Positions 11,937-22,302 of a stretch of 64,000 bases of DNA are shown one piece after another. The notes below the pieces were generated by a model. That model ran no database searches, was not told the DNA's origin, and worked only from the letters and a program-made list of their open reading frames with translations. The position numbers and the translations under genes are program-made. The DNA lies in the NCBI GenBank assembly GCA_030386875.1, contig CM059563.1, positions 10,000,001 through 10,064,000 of the forward strand. Reading direction: 5' to 3'. The stretch is from Morinoia aosen. Lineage: Eukaryota > Arthropoda > Malacostraca > Amphipoda > Talitridae. How positions within the stretch are numbered: the stretch's first letter is position 1; every line of letters starts with the position of its first letter.

Positions 11937-12612
11937 GGTCAATGTGAAGTTTAATGCAATCACGGAAATTAATAATTATATTTCAAAACAATCACTAAAG
12001 GAACCCATTTAAGAACGTTTTACAAGAATGACATTCTGCTCGCTGATGCTCTATTTTCAAATTATTGAACTTAGAAGTTGGCCTTCCCGCGCCAAAGGAA
12101 ACGAGCGTAATTTAATTAAAAACGGAAACTAACCCCCTATTACAAACGTAAAGAGGTTGGGTTGTGAGTGGGGAGGCACAGTTCTTTGAGTGAAAATTAT
12201 AAATAAAGCTTCTAACACACCCATTAAGGTGACAACCGCAATCTTGTTTACATCGGGTCTAAGATAGCGACCACCATGGGCGCCGCCATCTTGGACCCGA
12301 TGTCAACAAGATTGTGGTCGTCACCCTAATGGGTGGGTTAGAAGCTTTATTATCATTTCCACTAGAAGAACTGTGCCTCCCCCTCACGACCCAACCTCTT
12401 TACGTTTGTAATAGCTTCCGTTATTAATAAAATTCAGTTTCACGCGCTCTTTTCCTTTGGTGCAAAGGCCAACTTCAAAGTTCAATTATTCAAAAATAAC
12501 GCATCAGCGAGCAGAATGTCATTCATGTAAAATGTTCTAATATGGGTTCCTTTAGTGATTGTTTGGAATATAATTATTAATTTCCGTGATTGCATTAAAC
12601 TTCACATTGACC
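11937..12612. mobile_element. Palindromic element A (~676 bp)
   Basis: A near-complete inverted repeat runs from GGTCAATGTGAAGTTTAATG to its complement CATTAAACTTCACATTGACC, centred near 12275 (GACCACCATGGGCGCCG). The arms share CCTATTACAAACGTAAAGAG and TGGGTTGTGAG. Noncoding. It is related to the neighbouring palindrome at 12744-13977. Confidence 0.85.
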
Positions 12613-12743
12613 GAATTTATCTGCTCATGAACACTGTATAAGTTATTCTGTATGGTTCAGTTACTTTTTGATACCTTTCTTAGAGACAAAACTTGTTATA
12701 AAATTAAATTACAAACAAGTGGATTCTAATTTTTTCAAAATTT

Positions 12744-13977
12744 GGTCAAAATTTACTTTAATGTTGCCAACGATTTTCATAATTTTGTTGCTATAGATAG
12801 GTAATATAGTCAATTTTAAGACGTTTTACACGAATGGCAATGTTCTCGCTAATGCTTAGTTTTCTAGTTATTTAAGTTTGAAGTTATACAAACGGCGCTC
12901 CTGAATGGCCTTTTTCGCGCAAAAGCAGTAATTGTTTTTGCAATAGAAACAGAAGCTAACCCCCATTACAAATGTAAAGAGGTTGGGTTGTGAGGGGTAG
13001 CCACAGTTCTAGTAAAAATTATAAATTAAGGTTTCTAGTGATGTCCGTTTACATCGACTCCAAGATGGCTGCCGCCATCTTGGGTGCCGGGTGGCACCAT
13101 GGCGGCAGCCACCTTGGAGTCGATTTAAACGGACGTCACTAGAAACCTTTATAATTTTCACTAGAAGAACTGTGGCTACCCCTCACGACCCAACCTCTTT
13201 ACATTTGTAATAGGGGGTTAGCTTCCGTTATTAATTAAATTACGCTAGGCGCGCGCGCTTCCCTGGCGCACAAGCCAACTCCAAAGTTAAATAATTCAAA
13301 AATAATGCATCAGTGAGCAGAATGTCATTCCTGTAAAACATTCTTAAATGGGAACAAGTCTCACTGAGCGGTGAAGGTTATAACTGGATTAGTTATAACT
13401 GGAAGGTTATAACTCGATTATAACTGGAATTTGATGCTGATTCCAAATCTGCAATTTGTTTTGACCGCTCTTGATTTTTTCTATTTTTTGTGATTTTTTT
13501 TAATTTTAAATTTTTATACATTTTTAATGTTTTTTTGGCCTGCACCACCTCATGATCCGAACTCTGTCATTCTCGACCCAACCTGGTCGGACTTGGCATA
13601 CTTTGGCCTGCACCACCTCATGATCCGAACTCTGCCATTCTCGACCCAACATGGTCAGACCGTGCCTTGAAGACCTGAGTACCGGATAGGGCCGAGTTCC
13701 ACCCAACCTGTACGGACATGGCATTCTTTGGGCACCACCTCAGTTGTTGCTAGCCGCCTTTCCAAAAGAAAAATAAAAAAAAATCAAAAAAATCGAGAGC
13801 GGTCAAAACAAATTGCATATTCGGAATCAGCATCAAATTCCAGTTATAATCGATATTTTCATTCTCGCTGAGCGGCTTTGCCGCTCAGCGAGACTTAAGC
13901 CCTTAAATGTGTTCCTTTATTGATTCTTTGCAACGAAATTATGAAAATCATTGGCAACATTAAAGTAAGTATTGACC
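12744..13977. mobile_element. Palindromic element B, interrupted by a smaller element
   Basis: It begins GGTCAAAATTTACTTTAATG and ends CATTAAAGTAAGTATTGACC. The centre lies near 13090 (GCCGGGTGGCACCATGGCGG). It shares TTACAAATGTAAAGAGGTTG and the 8-10-bp ends with palindrome A, so the two are one family. The right arm is split by an insertion at about 13353-13901. Confidence 0.83.
13353..13901. mobile_element. Short inverted-repeat element inserted in palindrome B
   Basis: Terminal repeats are GTCTCACTGAGCGG (13358) and CCGCTCAGCGAGAC (ending 13894), and the inner arms share GACCGCTC and CAGCATCAAATTCCAGTTAT. The target sequence CTTAAATGGG/CTTAAATGTG appears on each side, resembling a 9-10-bp duplication. 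The centre has two copies of a ~66-bp segment (GCCTGCACCACCTCATGATC). Noncoding. Confidence 0.75.
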
Positions 13978-14413
13978 TTAAATTTTACTACTTAATGTCA
14001 GTGGTAGCTGAGTTTAGATTGAATATAATTTCTGTGCTTTTTATTGCTACAGATACAGTTTTAGAGGTGCAGCTAAGTTGTTTTTGTAATATTGGTTGAA
14101 AGCAGAAAATAAATTATGAATAAATTGTAGTGATTCTAATGAAATTAATTTTCAGAAATTATCCTGCTTTTAAATCTTTGAGTGATCTGCACCTAAATTA
14201 TGGTCTGAATAATTTTTGAAACATAATTTAGGCCTATAGATGACAAGAAATAAAAGTATTTAGATGTTAAATTAATACTGTGTTTATGCATATCTCTTTT
14301 TTATCCTATATGTAGGTGCAATCTATTATTTTTCATGTTTGCCTTGAAATATTTCATTGGCTAAGTGTTGGTTCAGTGCCAGTAACCTAGCTCTAATCTT
14401 TTTTTTTTTACAG
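13978..14413 (+). other. Sequence upstream of FANCD2 coding exon 1, probably 5' intron
   Basis: AT-rich, ending in a poly-T tract and TACAG acceptor 10 nt before the ATG. The FANCD2 promoter and noncoding first exon are presumably further upstream, but no convincing site was recognised. Confidence 0.5.
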
Positions 14414-14423
14414 GAGTGTTGTC

Positions 14424-14700
14424 ATGCCATCCCTCAAGAGGCGTAGCAGTGGTACAGCTAGCCACGGACGTTCATTTGTATCCAACAGAACCAGGACTCC
14501 TTCTGCCTCTGACTCAGAAGACTTGTTTGCATGTTCTCCACCAGGAAGTTCTTCATTTTCATCACCACTCAAGCACACATCTACTGTAGCCAAGAAGACA
14601 AATCACATTACAGATGTGCTTGAAGATGATTCCACATTTTGTAAATATGTCATAGAAGCCGGAATGGTGCTGCGCACAAATGATTCTCCTAACATGTTAT
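14424..14700 (+). CDS. FANCD2: FANCD2 coding exon 1
   Basis: This exon encodes residues 1-92 plus the first base of codon 93. The ATG lies 10 nt after a strong acceptor (poly-T then TTTACAG ending at 14413), so at least one noncoding 5' exon should exist upstream; I could not place it. The donor GTGAGC starts at 14701. The N-terminus begins MPSLKRRSSG and is basic and Ser/Thr-rich, as expected of the disordered, nuclear-localising FANCD2 N-terminus. It then enters the first helix at DDSTFCKYVIEAGMVLRT, which corresponds to human ENDSIFVKLLKISGIILKT. It is about 30 residues longer than the human N-terminus. Confidence 0.9.
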
Positions 14701-14879
14701 GTGAGCAAAAATTTTATTTTTATATATATATATACAATCACATATAAGCTATTTATAAAAATATTGGGAGTGATTTTACTTGAATTTTGCATTATTTGTA
14801 TGTTAATTGAATGTCTGTCATGTTGTGTGAATTATGTGAGGACTGCAATATCTTATTTTAATTTTGTTTTTGCTTTCAG

Positions 14880-15210
14880 CATGTGACCGTATGAAGTTCC
14901 AGCAGTGCATCAGCAAAAAATTCTGTGGGTCTTCATTTTTCACAAATTTCAAGAATGGTAGTTCACAATGTACTGGAAATGTAGAAGAGTTTTTGTGTGG
15001 ACTAGAAGAATACCTGAAAAAGCCTCACCGTCTCAAGTGGTCACTCCTGTACACTGAGGCAGTACCAGACTCAGAAGTTGGGGCCCGTGGCAACCAGGAC
15101 TCCCTTGTTCGTCTGCTGCTCAATGTCGATGTCCTGCAGCCCAAGCTTGTCACACTCCTCACAGACACTCTTCTTGCCCTTGCATATGAACAGTTAGTTT
15201 CCCAATATTG
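14880..15210 (+). CDS. FANCD2: FANCD2 coding exon 2
   Basis: The acceptor is TTTTGCTTTCAG ending at 14879. The exon supplies two bases that complete Ser93, then CDRMKFQQCISKKF and on to ALAYEQLVSQYW (residues 93-203). GLEEYLK and VRLLLNVDVLQPKLVTLL match human GLESYIE and IKLLLGIDILQPAIIKTL in the N-terminal helical solenoid. The donor chosen is GTGACA at 15211 because it leaves phase 2, which exon 3 requires; a GT at 15197 would give the wrong phase. The sequence reads into a stop (TGA at 15212) if the intron is retained. Confidence 0.88.
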
Positions 15211-15449
15211 GTGACAGCAAGTGTGTGCATGCATTTTAACCCTATTTACTGTTCAAACAAAATGGCATAACTTGCATGACATGTTTTTGGGAAAGCTTTA
15301 CAGGGTTAAATAAATTTTAGGGATATGTTATGTTGTACTTAAGTGACAGTTATTACTGTCTAAGCTCTGGTTAGATTTTTTTGTTGGGAGAGAAGTGCAG
15401 TGAGAATTGACATGTGATGCATGAAAGAGAACTGGAGATGATCCTCTAA

Positions 15450-16402
15450 AGGCCCCCACACACTACACGCTCCATGTGCCGAGCCGCGAGCAGGGCCTCA
15501 GGCTCGCGCAAGCTTGCTTGTCTGGGTTCGGCCTTTCTGCCTCCCCACACATTACACAAGCCGAGCATTAGTTTGCAAGTGTTTTCTCTAGAGATAATGT
15601 GGACTTCTCCGATTCAGATGACCTATTAGAGATTGCAATTTGCTCAAGTGCTAAACAACCTCAAAAAAGGTCTAAATGGTGAAAGTCTTGGCTATTGAAG
15701 AGGGGAGAACTGTCTCATGGCCAGTTAATTCAGGAATTGAGACTAGAGCCTGAGACTATGCTAATTAATTGAGAATTGATGAATCATCGTACTTGGAATT
15801 GCTATCAATGGTGACCCCATTTATAAAAAGGGAAGATTCACTGTTGAGAAATGCCATTTCTCCGCACGAACGGATTACTACTGCGATGTTGAGATTTTTA
15901 GCTACTGGAAGATCTTATGAAGACTCGTTGCTGTATCATCGACCTGTCTACATTTACAAACGAAGACACCATATGCTTCTTTTTTTTTACTTTGTTTGAA
16001 TAATCTTGACTTTTCACTTTCCACAGACAAGGATAACTTTGATAAAGTTCAATAAATTCTACAAGAAAATCTTTATCCATATTCACTTCTATTCAATTTA
16101 CTTTTATCACACTTGAAATTCTATAGTGTGTCGTACATCAAACACTTTCTGAAAAAGAAAAATTCGTTAACATTATGCACTAAGCCGACCGCAGGCTTGG
16201 CTTGTGCTATTTTACCACCACACACTACCCGAGCCGAGCCGCAAGCCAGGCCAAATATCTGGAAGTGACAGATCAGCACGAGCCAAGCCACAAGCCTGAT
16301 TGCGCGGCTCGTAGCTCGGCTCGACATGCCCACACACTACACGAACTGGCTCGGGGCTTGGCTTGTTTGCTAAGGCTTGGCACGTGTAGTGTGTGGGGGC
16401 CT
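15450..16402 (+). mobile_element. PIF/Harbinger element, TAA target duplication
   Basis: The 953-bp element has near-perfect terminal inverted repeats: AGGCCCCCACACACTACACG at the left, and CGTGTAGTGTGTGGGGGCCT at the right. It is flanked on both sides by TAA (15447-15449 and 16403-16405), the 3-bp target typical of PIF/Harbinger. Internal copies of the terminal motif (15545, 16215, 16327) suggest rearrangement. It lies in FANCD2 intron 2 and carries a broken transposase fragment. Confidence 0.88.
15597..15960 (+). pseudogene. Harbinger transposase (HARBI1-like) N-terminal fragment, broken
   Basis: Translation shows the characteristic N-terminal pattern of HARBI1-like DDE transposases: KSWLLKRGELSHGQLIQELR, then LRIDESSYLELLSMV and ISPHERITTAMLRFLATGRS followed by YEDSL. 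It is interrupted by stops (TGA in KW*KSW, TAA before RIDESS) and ends before any DDE catalytic segment, so it is inactive. The matching DNA-binding (MADF/Myb-like) partner is not seen. Confidence 0.82.
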
Positions 16403-17298
16403 TAATGTCCCTCACCTATTGTGTATCTACTAACCAATTATGAAACTTTCTCTAATTTCAACCTACTCAGTCATGTTTACTCAATTTCTGTTGTAGAATA
16501 GAAACTCGAAAGGTTCTTTGGCTGACATTAAGATGGTGGTGACAAAGGCACACTTGTACAGACGGACCTATGTTACTCGCGCATCTTGAAAGTTGATGTC
16601 AAGAAAATCAATAACCATATAGAGTTTGGAGTAATTTTGAGTCGTGATGAAATATGAAATTTATTCTATGTATATGGAGAAATCCAGGTTTTGACAAGGA
16701 TGGCAATGGTTTTGCTAAAACCAATATTACGCCCCTATTAATTGCATGTTTTGGTGACAGGTTGTAGAATCATGATTTATAGATTTAAAGGCTTCCTCTG
16801 TTGGAAATTCTCAAATTATTCCTTTAGGGAAAGTTAAAAGCAAGAGTTTACATCAGAAAATCTGATGCTTTACAGGTAATAAAATGAAACATCTTTCAAA
16901 AAGTTACTGGTGTAACTCCTGAGATCTTGGATAAAGTAATGAACAATACCAGTAAAAGAGCAGGTATTTGCTGGAACAATAATGTTAGCCTTCTAAAAGA
17001 TAGTATTTTGTACTTGACAAACACAAATAAAGTTTGAAGTTCTCTTGCAATATTTTATGTCATAACACTCTCTTATTTAGTTTTTGTTATTGATTTAAAA
17101 AAAGTGAGTTAGTTATGGTCAACCATATGAATCTAGCTGATTGGTAGCACATTCTGCATTTACACAGCTACGATGGTGTTCTTGATTACGTTTGAGTAAA
17201 ATGGCAATCAATAGTTTTTGGATGTATGTTTTTATATAATGTGATGCCACTTTCATGGAAAATTGTATATGCTGTTGTCCTTTTTACACAATGCACAG
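16403..17298 (+). other. FANCD2 intron 2, right part
   Basis: No coding exon or intact mobile element seen between the Harbinger element and exon 3. Confidence 0.55.
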
Positions 17299-17425
17299 GA
17301 GCAGTGAAGGAGATGCCAGCCTCCCAGCGCTTGTGTTGGGCAACCTGCGGTGGCTGGACGTCATCGTGGAGCCTGAGGGCCTGGCTGATGCTGTCATCAT
17401 GGTGCTGCTGGCTGCCACTGAGCAG
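17299..17425 (+). CDS. FANCD2: FANCD2 coding exon 3, with tandemly repeated 3' end
   Basis: The acceptor is ATGCACAG ending at 17298. The exon completes Trp203 and encodes SSEGDASLPALVLGNLRW followed by LDVIVEPEGLADAVIMVLLAATEQ (to residue 245). It aligns with human IPRLIVSQLKWLDRVVDG. The donor GTGTGG starts at 17426. The last 24 exonic bases (codons VLLAATEQ) and the next 14 intronic bases are repeated about ten times downstream, each copy keeping CAG|GTGTGG. Exon length is judged from phase and protein alignment: the first donor gives an uninterrupted fit to exon 4 in phase 0. Confidence 0.88.
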
Positions 17426-17786
17426 GTGTGGTGTGTGGTGCTGCTGGCTGCCACTGAGCAGATGTGGTATGTGTGGTGCTGCTGGCTGCCACTGAGCAGG
17501 TTTGGTGTGTGTGGTGCTGCTGGCTGCCACTGAGCAGGTGTGGTGTGTGTGGTGCTGCTGGCTGCCACTGAGCAGGTGTGGTGTGTGTGGTGCTGCTGGC
17601 CGCCACTGAGCAGGTGTGGTGTGTGTGGTGCTGCTGGCTGCCACTGAGCAGGTGTGGTGTGTGTGGTGCTGCTGGCTGCCACTGAGCAGGTGTGGTGTGT
17701 GTGGTGCTGCTGGCTGCCACTGAGCAGGTGTGGTGTGTGTGGTGCTGCTGGCTGCCACTGAGCAGGTGTGGTGTGTGTGGTGCTGC
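17402..17786 (+). repeat. 38-bp minisatellite spanning the exon 3 5' splice site
   Basis: About ten tandem copies of a 38-bp unit start inside exon 3. Each unit contains 24 exonic bases (GTGCTGCTGGCTGCCACTGA then GCAG) and 14 intronic bases (GTGTGGTGTGTGTG). Copies are nearly identical, with single changes (GATGTGGTAT, GTTTGGTGT, a CCGCC). Each keeps a CAG|GTGTGG-type donor. The array ends at GTGCTGCAGTGTGTACTGG. It produces long open frames on both strands that are repeat artefacts. Confidence 0.95.
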
Positions 17787-18481
17787 AGTGTGTACTGGTT
17801 TTAAGTTGCAGCATAACCAAAATTATCTGATGGTTCGTGATAACATGAATCCATTTCTTGTCAATGTTGACTCTTAATTTTTCTTATATATTTCCTCACT
17901 TGAACACTCGCCTTGTCTGCGACCTTCTTCATTTTTGTTAACGCATCTCTTATTAGAATCAATGGGTATTACAGATTCTATCAAATTCAAATTATTAATT
18001 TTTTGGAAGAATAATTGAATTTTTTATACCTCTGGATTGAAATTCGTGTGTATCTACAGTACTCAACATTGCTGAGGTGTTAGCTGTTACCGAAAGAGCG
18101 CTCATATTTTCCTTTTTTCTATGGTAAAAATTTCTTGTTTACACATGAAATTTAAAATTATAAACCTCTCAGTGTATGGCAATCGTCCATGGTTGCCAGA
18201 CTTTGGACTCTGAACTCTCAAACCAGGTCAAATTCTATACAAAGAAACGAAAATAAAAATTTTGGCTGAACTATATGTTAATAAAACCCATGCTACAGAT
18301 GCCTTATAGGCCTTTTGTATAAGAAGAAAGGAAAACAAGAATTTTGGCTGAAAAAATGTTTATATGATTACCCTGGAGGTACTAAAAAATGAGGAAAATT
18401 CCAAGGAAATTTATCATATATAATAGGAAAACGTTTCGGAGTTTGCCTCGTTGCAAAGTTCCTCATTAATTTGCAATTTAA

Positions 18482-18733
18482 CACGTTGACGACCTATTGG
18501 GACGCACATATGTGTACCAATAGGTAAACTTCTCATTTGCTTACCGGAGTAAATGATCAGCATTTCAATTATTTCACTACCTTTTATTTAGAATAGATTT
18601 TAGCGTACGAGGTAAAATATCATCTTCTGCTATTACATTTTTCGCACTTCTTAGGAAGATAAAAATGTAATAGAGCAATGGAGTCTGTTTTTCAATTCAG
18701 TTAACTACAAACTAACTCAACCGAAGTAACGTG
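18482..18733. mobile_element. Small element with TTAA target duplication, upstream of exon 4
   Basis: The 252-bp element is bounded by TTAA on both sides (18478-18481, 18734-18737) with inverted ends CACGTT and AACGTG. Internal sequence (TTTCAATTATTTCAC, GCGTACGAGGTAAAATA) is shared with 38645-38900 and partly with 40065-40150. TTAA targets are typical of piggyBac-type mobilisation. Confidence 0.68.
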
Positions 18734-18832
18734 TTAACAAACAACTTACCCGTTCAGATGTATGAGAACCCTTATTACAGCTGCCTTGTAAGCCTCTCAG
18801 TACTTCTGACGCATGACCGTGCCCCGCCACAG

Positions 18833-18909
18833 GTGCAGCGGGAGATAATACACTTCATTCCCAACATCCTCACCGACGAATTCCACGAGCGTGTTGCGGA
18901 CGCCTTCAC
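18833..18909 (+). CDS. FANCD2: FANCD2 coding exon 4
   Basis: The acceptor is CCCGCCACAG ending at 18832 and the donor is GTGAGT at 18910. The exon encodes VQREIIHFIPNILTDEFH then ERVADAFT (residues 246-271, phase 0 to phase 2), matching human NLQHDIITSLPEILGDSQ. An in-frame alternative acceptor at 18757 would add 25 residues; the shorter form aligns without an insertion and is preferred. A TTAA-flanked mobile element ends about 100 bp upstream and an 8-bp-duplicating palindromic element starts about 50 bp downstream, so this 77-bp exon is closely bracketed by insertions. Confidence 0.86.
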
Positions 18910-18961
18910 GTGAGTACTGTCGTGCTCCTCGCTTCCAACACTGCTAAATGGTGTTCAAAAG

Positions 18962-19184
18962 GGATCTTTTCCATATAAGCCCTGCCACTAATGCAACACA
19001 TAATTTCACCCACTTGTAAATTTCGAAATAATGCACCTATCGACTTCAAATTACTCTCAAACGAAAGAATGTTTTAATCTGTTGTTTGAGAGTCGTTTGA
19101 AGTTGATAGGTGCATTATTTGGAAAGTTACAAGTGGGTGAACTTATGTGTTGCATTAGTGGCGGGGCTTATCGAAAAAAGATCC
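18962..19184. mobile_element. Palindromic MITE with 8-bp duplication just after exon 4
   Basis: The 223-bp hairpin element starts GGATCTTTTCC and ends with GAAAAAAGATCC, with arms sharing CACTAATGCAACACATAA and its complement. TTCAAAAG flanks it on both sides (18954-18961, 19185-19192). It sits about 50 bp after the exon 4 donor. Confidence 0.82.
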
Positions 19185-19892
19185 TTCAAAAGCTCTTCTT
19201 TAGCTTGCTTATATGTCTTCTCTAAACCTGCAAATCGTCATGCGTTTGTTATCCCAACTTTCTTTGAAGTTTGAAGACTATATTTTGGCTGTTTGGTTTT
19301 TCAAATTTTTACAAAAGCTTATCTTTTCTGGTGTTTTGTCGTGAATCAAAATTTTTGGAAGAATAATTGAATTGTCAGGATAAGAAAGAATTGTCAGGAT
19401 AAGAAACTTTTTTGTTTCTACAAAATAGCCCATACTTTTAACTTTTTTCGAAAATGATCAGTGAATTGGTATTTGTGAATGTTGCACAACATGGAAGATG
19501 TAGTGAGTCAAAAATTTGGCATTGACGTCTTTTTTCGTACAGCAAATTGTATCCTAATCGCTTATTTCAAAATAACCCGCGTTTTAAATAGCTGCGTTTC
19601 AATTCAAGCCTGGTAAATTATCATCTCGATACGTAAAGGCAGGAAAATTTTTCTGTCGCTTTATATGCTCTGGAGACGCTGGTCCTGTGTGGTTGTACCT
19701 ACGGCTCTCAACCTGGTAATACTGTTGGGTGCGCTGCTGTGTGAGAGCTGAGAAGATTCTTCCAGTGACCCCGGGTGTTCACGGTGGAGTTGTGCGCCGT
19801 TATACAGGCTTTGCAATTGATCGAGCTCTAAACCATACTATTGCTTGTGAAACACAAGAATAATGAATTTTGGAAGTTACAGTGGTCTAGAT

Positions 19893-20095
19893 CAGGGGTC
19901 TCCAAACTTTTCAACGTAAGGGCTATATTATATATTTCTCCACATTCATGCGGGCCGAAGAAATGAAAAAAAATTAATTCAGTGATGCCAGTCGCACGAT
20001 AATTATTTTTTCAAGGCCACCACACAGGGATTTGTTTGGCGGGCCGGATGAAATTATGTGGGGGCCGGATGGGGCCCGCGGGCCATGATCTAGAT
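19893..20095 (+). mobile_element. hAT-like MITE fragment
   Basis: It begins CAGGGGTCTCCAAACTTTTC and ends in a GGCCGGATGGGGCCCGCGGG stretch, the familiar composition of hAT-type elements with CAGGGGT ends. The expected inverted right end is not intact. Confidence 0.5.
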
Positions 20096-22302
20096 GAATT
20101 CGGGGAGTAGGTTTATTGAACGGAGCGAATAAAATATATTTTATTCCTTGTAACAAGTGAAAAAAATTAACGTATCACGTATCCCACACTGCATTCTATA
20201 TTGACCACCCAGAGGTAATTCTTGTGACATGTTTATAACTTGATTAACATTTGATTAAATTGATTAAAATTAACGAATATCACTTTATACTTTCTTTCTA
20301 AAGTGAATTCAAACACACGTATACGAGCTGTATTCGTGAATGCTGCTACTGATGTTCTCTCCTGTGGATTACCCGTGAATCATATTTGCTGTTACTTCTG
20401 TCTTATTTTTGTACCAACAACTTTACACGCAGACGCACGTTTCAGTAGACCAGAGACGAGTCGACTGATGTTATTCTAGGAGCAGCCATTCTTTGTACTT
20501 ATCAAGGTATGAACCATAATGCATAACTAGCGGCACTTACACAGCGACTGTACTGAAAAATGTCTCTTAATTAACTTACCGCTGCGCAATTCGGTTTCGA
20601 ACTTGAAATCACGTTTATCCCAAATTAAAATTATTACAATGTGCCATTAATTGAGATCAGGCAAAGAAGACCTACTAAACTCTTTAAATAGCAGCACTCA
20701 TGGTAACAGTAGTTGTTACACTCTGCAGTGATTGTAGCATTGGATCCTATTTTAATTTTTAATGTTAGTTTTGTAGCTTTCAGGAGAAACCAAGACTTGC
20801 ATTACACTTTGTTAGCGGTTTTCAAGGTTATCAAATGAGTCAAATCGGATAAAAATCACCTAAGTTCAATCAACTTTCGCATAGACAATCAGAAAAACTT
20901 CCGCTTTTTTGTGTCCTGTGGATCTTGTGGAGTCGGTGAAGACAGAAGGTTTTACTGTAGACGTGTTATGTATAAATCCTAATTATCAGCCTAACAAATC
21001 GGAATTATAAAAGAGCGAAATTATCTTTCTAGCCAATTCGCTGCTCCCTTTTACCCAGAAAATTTTTACTCATCGTTCCTGGAGAAGCCGTTGGTTGCCT
21101 CGCGGACATCCGTGAACTTCTCTCAGATGCTTCTCTTTATATTTAGTTGGAGGGCATTCCATCCCTCGCCTCGAGTCTCATTTTCTTCCCTGAGAATAAA
21201 CTCTCGCAGTGCTTCATTAGGTATTAACTATTTTTCTCAGCGACACGCAATTAGTTCGTCTTGTATAATTTATACTTGGAATTAAAAAAATCTTGTACTT
21301 CATTTGAAGTAGATGTGAGGTCCTGATGTAAAGGTGAACCTTTCTTTGTTGAAATAGAATAGGTTTTTGTTTTGTGACTTTTTTTCGGTTCATTGCTATA
21401 GTTCTTGTCCTTCACCTATCACTTTCTTCTGTAACTTTTATTTTGTCTCATAAACTTCTTCCAGTCTTGCTGTTTCAATGCTGAGGATGCGGGGGTATTC
21501 CTTGTGCTTAGCTTTCTCGATTCCATTACCATTCCAAAATGGTGCCTTTCTTCTTCCTCTCTTGAGAACACCTTCGTTGTGGGTAGAGTTGTTTGAACCA
21601 ACTTCTAATCTTATCCAATTTCCATTTGAAGCGATGAGGCGTGTGAGGTTTGATGCTGAAGTCGTAAAGTTAGAGCAGCTCTCACTGGCTATGGCTCCAA
21701 GCTCGGGCGCGTGTCAGTTCGCTGGTCCTGGAAACGACCATTTCGAATGTCCTTGCTTTGCAGATGGTGAGTGTATATGTCTGGGCAGTGCTTGATGGTT
21801 AGTGAGGCCAGGTTTTTGTCACGCTTGCTCCACGTAATTTGTGCACTGCTTATTCATAGTGAGTCACAGCTGCTTGATCCCGTGTTCTCTTGAATATTTA
21901 CTGTGTACTAACTCGTGGTACAGCTCGTGACCTGCATGGTGAATAGTTGAACTTCATCTGTGCTTTCTGAGAAGGTGAGCGTTTCTTTTCAGTGTAGTTT
22001 TATCTTCTTTTTTCCGTGTGTTGTCTCGGTGGTGAACCTGTTGCGGAAAACACGATTAGGTTAGATTATACGAATATGTATCATGCCAACTTGATGAGCA
22101 TGGTAATTCTCATAGTTCTGTTTGAAGCACACCAAAAAACAATTAAAACACAATCTCTAACATCTTGTTTACCGACGACAATTGCTTGAATGGGTAAAAA
22201 ATGAAAACTACGTGTTTAAAACGCTGAGTAGGCAATTAGATACGCGAGTATTAGCAGAATCAACTTTTTATGTTTCGAATGTTATTTCCAAGTGGGTGCA
22301 TC
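20096..22302. other. FANCD2 intron 4, left part; possible terminal exons of nested gene
   Basis: Unique-looking AT-rich sequence plus one retroposon copy (21311-21620). If the nested gene's long exon is spliced at 22354, its last exon(s) should lie here on the - strand; none could be placed. Confidence 0.4.
21311..21620 (+). repeat. ~350-bp retroposon family, copy 1
   Basis: A diverged copy with GAATAGGTTTTTGTTTTGTG, TTTTTTTCGGTTCA, AATGGTGCCTTTCTTCTTCC and a tail resembling TAATCTTATCC. The consensus of the family is described for 35379-35790. Confidence 0.6.

Noticed and set aside
15197-15210. Alternative donor for FANCD2 exon 2 at GTTTCC
   Set aside because: It leaves a phase incompatible with exon 3; GTGACA at 15211 fits both phase and protein alignment.
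17186-17820. Antisense open frames rich in His/Thr/Gln
   Set aside because: Reverse translation of the 38-bp exon 3 array; no splice or start context.
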